A DNA stretch of 64,000 bases from Pseudomonas viridiflava (GTDB lineage Bacteria; Pseudomonadota; Gammaproteobacteria; Pseudomonadales; Pseudomonadaceae): positions 62,001 to 126,000 of the forward strand of contig NZ_UTBZ01000052.1 of NCBI RefSeq assembly GCF_900580865.1, given 5' to 3'. The translations under genes and the position numbers were made by a program. This document shows, in pieces, positions 61,523-64,000 of the stretch (within the stretch, counting starts at the first letter, position 1; each line of letters begins with the position of its first letter). The notes under the pieces were generated by a model that saw nothing but the letters and a program-made list of their open reading frames with translations, searched no databases and was not told the DNA's origin.

Positions 61523-61560
61523 CTATCGGGGTGTCCGGGGAAATTAGACCACTGCATTTC

Positions 61561-61858
61561 ACGTTGGCGTAGCTCTCCCAAACACCTCGGTCAGTCCCCT
61601 CTCCCTCTGGGAGAGGGTTAGGGTGAGGGGCTTTTGATCTGTTTCAGAATTTGAATTCAACACGGTATCGCACGTCGGCGTACATCTCCCAAACACCTCG
61701 GTCAGTCCCCTCTCCCTCCGGGAGAGGGCTAGGGTGAGGGGCTTTTGATCTGTTTCAAAACCTGAGTTCACGGTATCGCACGTCGGCGTATCTCTCCCAA
61801 ACTACTCGGTCAGTCCCCTCTCCCTCCGGGAGAGGGTTAGGGTGAGGGGCTCTTGATC
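61561..61858. repeat. Three tandem CCCTCTCCCTCTGGGAGAGGG repeats
   Basis: Three units of about 115-120 bases each with (A/T)CGTCGGCGTA...CTCCCAAAC(A/T)(C/A)CTCGGTCAG TCCCCTCTCCC...GGGAGAGGG(T/C)TAGGGTGAGG, separated by TTTTGATCTGTTTC-type linkers. Directly abuts the right end of the IS. Same family as 20778-21431 and 26795-26961. Confidence 0.92.
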
Positions 61859-61995
61859 TTCGGCACGGTTTTATCGCGCGTAATGGCTGTAGGACGACTC
61901 CGTTTTTTGTGATCTCGATGTCCCCGAACGCGACAACCAGCGTACTGACCGTTAGTGTTCCAGCTCCACCCAAGTCGCTCTGAGAGGTCAATGGA

Positions 61996-63189
61996 ATGGC
62001 GAGTCGGTTGACTCACTTGCTGAGGCTGAACGGTTATTTCGGCGTGATGGCCTGGGTGCTCGCGGCGCTGTTGTTCATCAATCGCCTGAGCAGCATGGTC
62101 AAGCTGTTCATGGCGCTGTATCTGCGTCAGGAGCTGGGGCTGGCGATCGAGACGGTTGGCTGGTTGCTGTCGGCCTATGGCGCGGGTTTGCTGATAGGCT
62201 CGATGCTCGGTGGCTGGCTCAGTGATCATGTGCGCACGGCGCGGTTGACGGCGGCGTTGTTCTTTATTTCGGTGTGGGTGCTGATTCTGCTGGGGCTGGT
62301 GACGCAGGTGCCGTTGCTCGCTGCGTTGTTGTTGCTTAGCGGAACCATCGATGGGGCTATTCGCACGTTGCACCAACGCCTGATCATGGAATATTGCGAA
62401 GTCGCTCAACGTTCGCGTGCGCAGGCCTTGAGCCGGGTGGCGCGTAATCTCGGCATGGCCGCCGCCGGGGTGGCGGGCGGGGTTTTGGCGCAGACGGATT
62501 TTCGCTGGGTATTTTTCGCCAGTGCGGCGATGACGTTGCTGGCGCTGCTGTGGTTTGTCCGGACCACGTGGCGGCGTCCGGTGCTGATCATTGATGAGTC
62601 TTCCACGACCGCTGCCGGTGGCTCGGGTGTGCCGTATCGCGACAAACCGTTCCTGTGGCTGCTGGCGGCGACGGCCGTGCTTGGCATCGCGTTCGATACG
62701 GTTTACAGCACGCTGGGCAACTATCTGCGTGATTACTATCAGTTGAGCACCGAGGCCATCGGCTGGCAGTTCGGGCTCAATGCGTTGCTGGTGATCGCCC
62801 TGCAGATTCCGCTGTCGCACTGGGGTGAGCGTTGGGGCACGCGTCGGCAGATGCTCGCGGGTAGTTTGCTGGTGGCGTGCGGGCTGGGCATGTTGCCGTT
62901 CGGTTCCGGGCTGGCGTTCGTCTGTCTGTCGACGCTGATCTGGACGTTGGGCGAGGCGTTGTTCATGCCACCGCTGAATGTGCTGGCGATGCAGTTTGCG
63001 CAGAGTGGCAAAAGCGGTCAGTACTTTGGCCTGTTCTTTATGAGCTGGAGTGCCAGCGCATTGTTGTCACCGGTGCTCAGCGGTCAGTTGTACGGCAATT
63101 TCGGTGGCCACAGTGTCTGGCTGGCCACCACGCTGTTGGTGCTGATGTCGATTCCCTTAACGTGGCAAGCCACCCGCCCGCTTAGCTGA
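61996..63189 (+). CDS. MFS transporter
   Basis: 397 residues, twelve membrane helices, starting MASRLTHLLRLNGYFGVMAW. MFS loop motif GGWLSDHVRTARLT and RLIMEYCEVAQRSRAQAL. Probably a sugar- or drug-type facilitator. Start ATG 61996, AGAGGTCAATGG upstream. Substrate unknown. Confidence 0.82.
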   Translation: MASRLTHLLRLNGYFGVMAWVLAALLFINRLSSMVKLFMALYLRQELGLAIETVGWLLSAYGAGLLIGSMLGGWLSDHVRTARLTAALFFISVWVLILLGLVTQVPLLAALLLLSGTIDGAIRTLHQRLIMEYCEVAQRSRAQALSRVARNLGMAAAGVAGGVLAQTDFRWVFFASAAMTLLALLWFVRTTWRRPVLIIDESSTTAAGGSGVPYRDKPFLWLLAATAVLGIAFDTVYSTLGNYLRDYYQLSTEAIGWQFGLNALLVIALQIPLSHWGERWGTRRQMLAGSLLVACGLGMLPFGSGLAFVCLSTLIWTLGEALFMPPLNVLAMQFAQSGKSGQYFGLFFMSWSASALLSPVLSGQLYGNFGGHSVWLATTLLVLMSIPLTWQATRPLS

Positions 63190-63345
63190 TCCGGCGATAG
63201 ACATTATTCGAAACCCGTCTGTGTGCGAAGGGCATTTCTGCCTGCCCGTTAGCGTCCTATCTGGTGAACCCGATGGATCGGAACTAGATTTCACACAGCG
63301 CCAGTCAGGCACGAATGTCTCACCTGAAAATGGATGGAGTCGGCT

Positions 63346-63609
63346 ATGAAAAGCAGGTTGCTACGAGTTTTATTGCTGTTGAAAGTGATGGTCATGCTGT
63401 CCCTTGGCACCGCGACGGCCTGGGCCGAGTGCGAGGATCACGATTCCCAGGCCTCCATCGGACAGATCGGGCACAGCGGCTTGATGCTCGCCAAGTCCGA
63501 GTCCGAGCCGGGCGATCAGGGGCAGGGTGGTGCTGCCGATGATGACGACTCGACCACTGACGAACCGGACCCTGATGATCCGGACGCCGAAGGCGACAGC
63601 CAGACGTAA
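63346..63609 (+). CDS. Small secreted acidic-tailed protein
   Basis: 87 residues. Signal peptide (LLLLKVMVMLSLGTATAWA-EC), one Cys just after the cleavage site (not a proper lipobox), and a strongly acidic tail (DDDDSTTDEPDPDDPDAEGD). The ATG at 63346 is preferred over 63334 because GGAG lies 5-9 bases upstream. Might bind Ca2+ or other cations. No family recognised. Confidence 0.6.
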   Translation: MKSRLLRVLLLLKVMVMLSLGTATAWAECEDHDSQASIGQIGHSGLMLAKSESEPGDQGQGGAADDDDSTTDEPDPDDPDAEGDSQT

Positions 63610-63624
63610 ATTGCAGGCAAAAGA

Positions 63625-63672
63625 AAACCCCTTCTGCCTCGACTGATGCGCAATCGAGGTGGGAGGGGTTTG
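63625..63672 (+). terminator. Terminator after the small acidic protein
   Basis: AAAACCCCTTCTGCCTCGA ... TCGAGGTGGGAGGGGTTT, long GC stem with A/T flanks. Confidence 0.85.
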
Positions 63673-63703
63673 CTCAACACTTTATCCCTGAATAAACACG
63701 ATC

Positions 63704-63794
63704 CCTGTAGGAGCTGCGGCACGCTGCGATCTTTTGATTCTGATTCTGACAATCAAAAGATCGCAGCCTCGTTTCACTCGACAGCTCCTACAGG
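63704..63794. repeat. REPIN, TGTAGGAGCTGCGGCACG variant
   Basis: TGTAGGAGCTGCGGCACGCT...GATCTTTTGATTCTGA and inverted ATCAAAAGATCGCAGCCTCG...ACAGCTCCTACAGG. Right arm matches the GTTTCACTCGACAGC form at 627. Confidence 0.93.
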
Positions 63795-63818
63795 TTTCGT
63801 GTCGCTCTCCAGATTTGC

Positions 63819-64000
63819 TTACGCCGCGCCGTCGAGGAACTGCTCGGCGTAGTGGCAAGCCACCTGCCGGCTGTCGAGCTGGCGTAACGCCGGCTCTTCC
63901 GTGCTGCAACGCTCGGTCGCATACGGGCAGCGCTTGTGGAAAGCGCAGCCCGGCGGCGGGTTCAGCGGGTTGGGCAGCTCGCCGACGATCTTGATTTTCG
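63819..64000 (-). CDS. Peptide ABC transporter ATPase, C-terminus only
   Basis: The last 60 codons read KIKIVGELPNPLNPPPGCAF, HKRCPYATERC, then ALRQLDSRQVACHYAEQFLD and a TAA at 63819. This is the oligopeptide/dipeptide ATPase C-terminal domain (C-x7-RCP-x4-C, then a fourth Cys) of DppD/DppF/OppD-type proteins. The rest lies beyond the window. Confidence 0.9.
   Translation of the reverse strand, partial: KIKIVGELPNPLNPPPGCAFHKRCPYATERCSTEEPALRQLDSRQVACHYAEQFLDGAA

Overview
The window looks like a chromosomal segment of a Pseudomonas of the P. fluorescens group. The signs are high GC, dense operons, REPIN-type palindromes of the fluorescent pseudomonads, DUF6124 genes, an orphan CcoN next to a CysI/DUF934 pair, a Pdt-like TpsB/ExbB/ExbD/TonB operon, and proteins that read as Pseudomonas orthologues throughout. 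The assignment rests on recognised families, not on a database search.

Layout. 1-930: 5' part of a DUF6124 gene (minus) with a long structured leader. 930-14758 (plus): two outer-membrane barrel-like proteins flanking a small secreted peptide, then a MoxR/DUF58/DUF4381/BatA/BatB/BatD operon that runs with overlapping start and stop codons into a periplasmic HAD phosphatase, followed by a formylglycine-type sulfatase and a fused membrane/spermidine-synthase-like protein. 14859-22406: a J-domain/DUF3829 pair, a DUF3313 lipoprotein, an eight-heme cytochrome c with TPRs whose 3' end is tandemly duplicated, and a membrane protein. 22628-26781: DUF934-cysI divergent from an orphan cbb3 oxidase subunit (ccoN4-like) and a small membrane protein. 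26974-28890: a hypothetical gene, an aspartate/glutamate racemase and a GNAT enzyme.

29083-39268 (minus) is the most interesting part. A protein joining a Phd/YefM-like region to an IS5-transposase N-terminal-like region is followed by a TpsB transporter, a LamG-ExbB fusion, ExbD, a TonB-like protein, a porin, a coiled-coil protein, a YbjN protein, a parvulin and a LysR regulator. The layout resembles the P. aeruginosa Pdt locus (from memory), but no TpsA exoprotein is present. 39542-42586 encodes an exported trio: a cytochrome c lipoprotein, a Tat-type FAD oxidoreductase and a Tat-type PLP enzyme.

42919-49698 is mostly housekeeping: GapN, a YiaW/YiaV/FUSC efflux-like operon, an EamA exporter divergent from an Lrp regulator, a YceK-like lipoprotein and a Bax1-I protein. 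tRNA-Ser(TGA) at 49821 marks the left side of a patchy accessory stretch (to about 53105) with an AT-richer P-loop kinase, remnants of an acyl-CoA dehydrogenase and an ectoine-synthase-like gene, and an MFS transporter. From 53115 onward come a cupin, LysR/GST, RidA, RlhA, tRNA-Gln(TTG), an alpha/beta hydrolase, two DUF6124 genes (one cut by an IS3-family element), tandem repeats, an MFS transporter, a small acidic secreted protein and the C-terminus of a peptide ABC transporter ATPase.

Three families of short palindromic repeats are scattered through the window. Two copies lie inside the coding sequences of DUF4381 and BatD, where they are kept in frame and would be translated.
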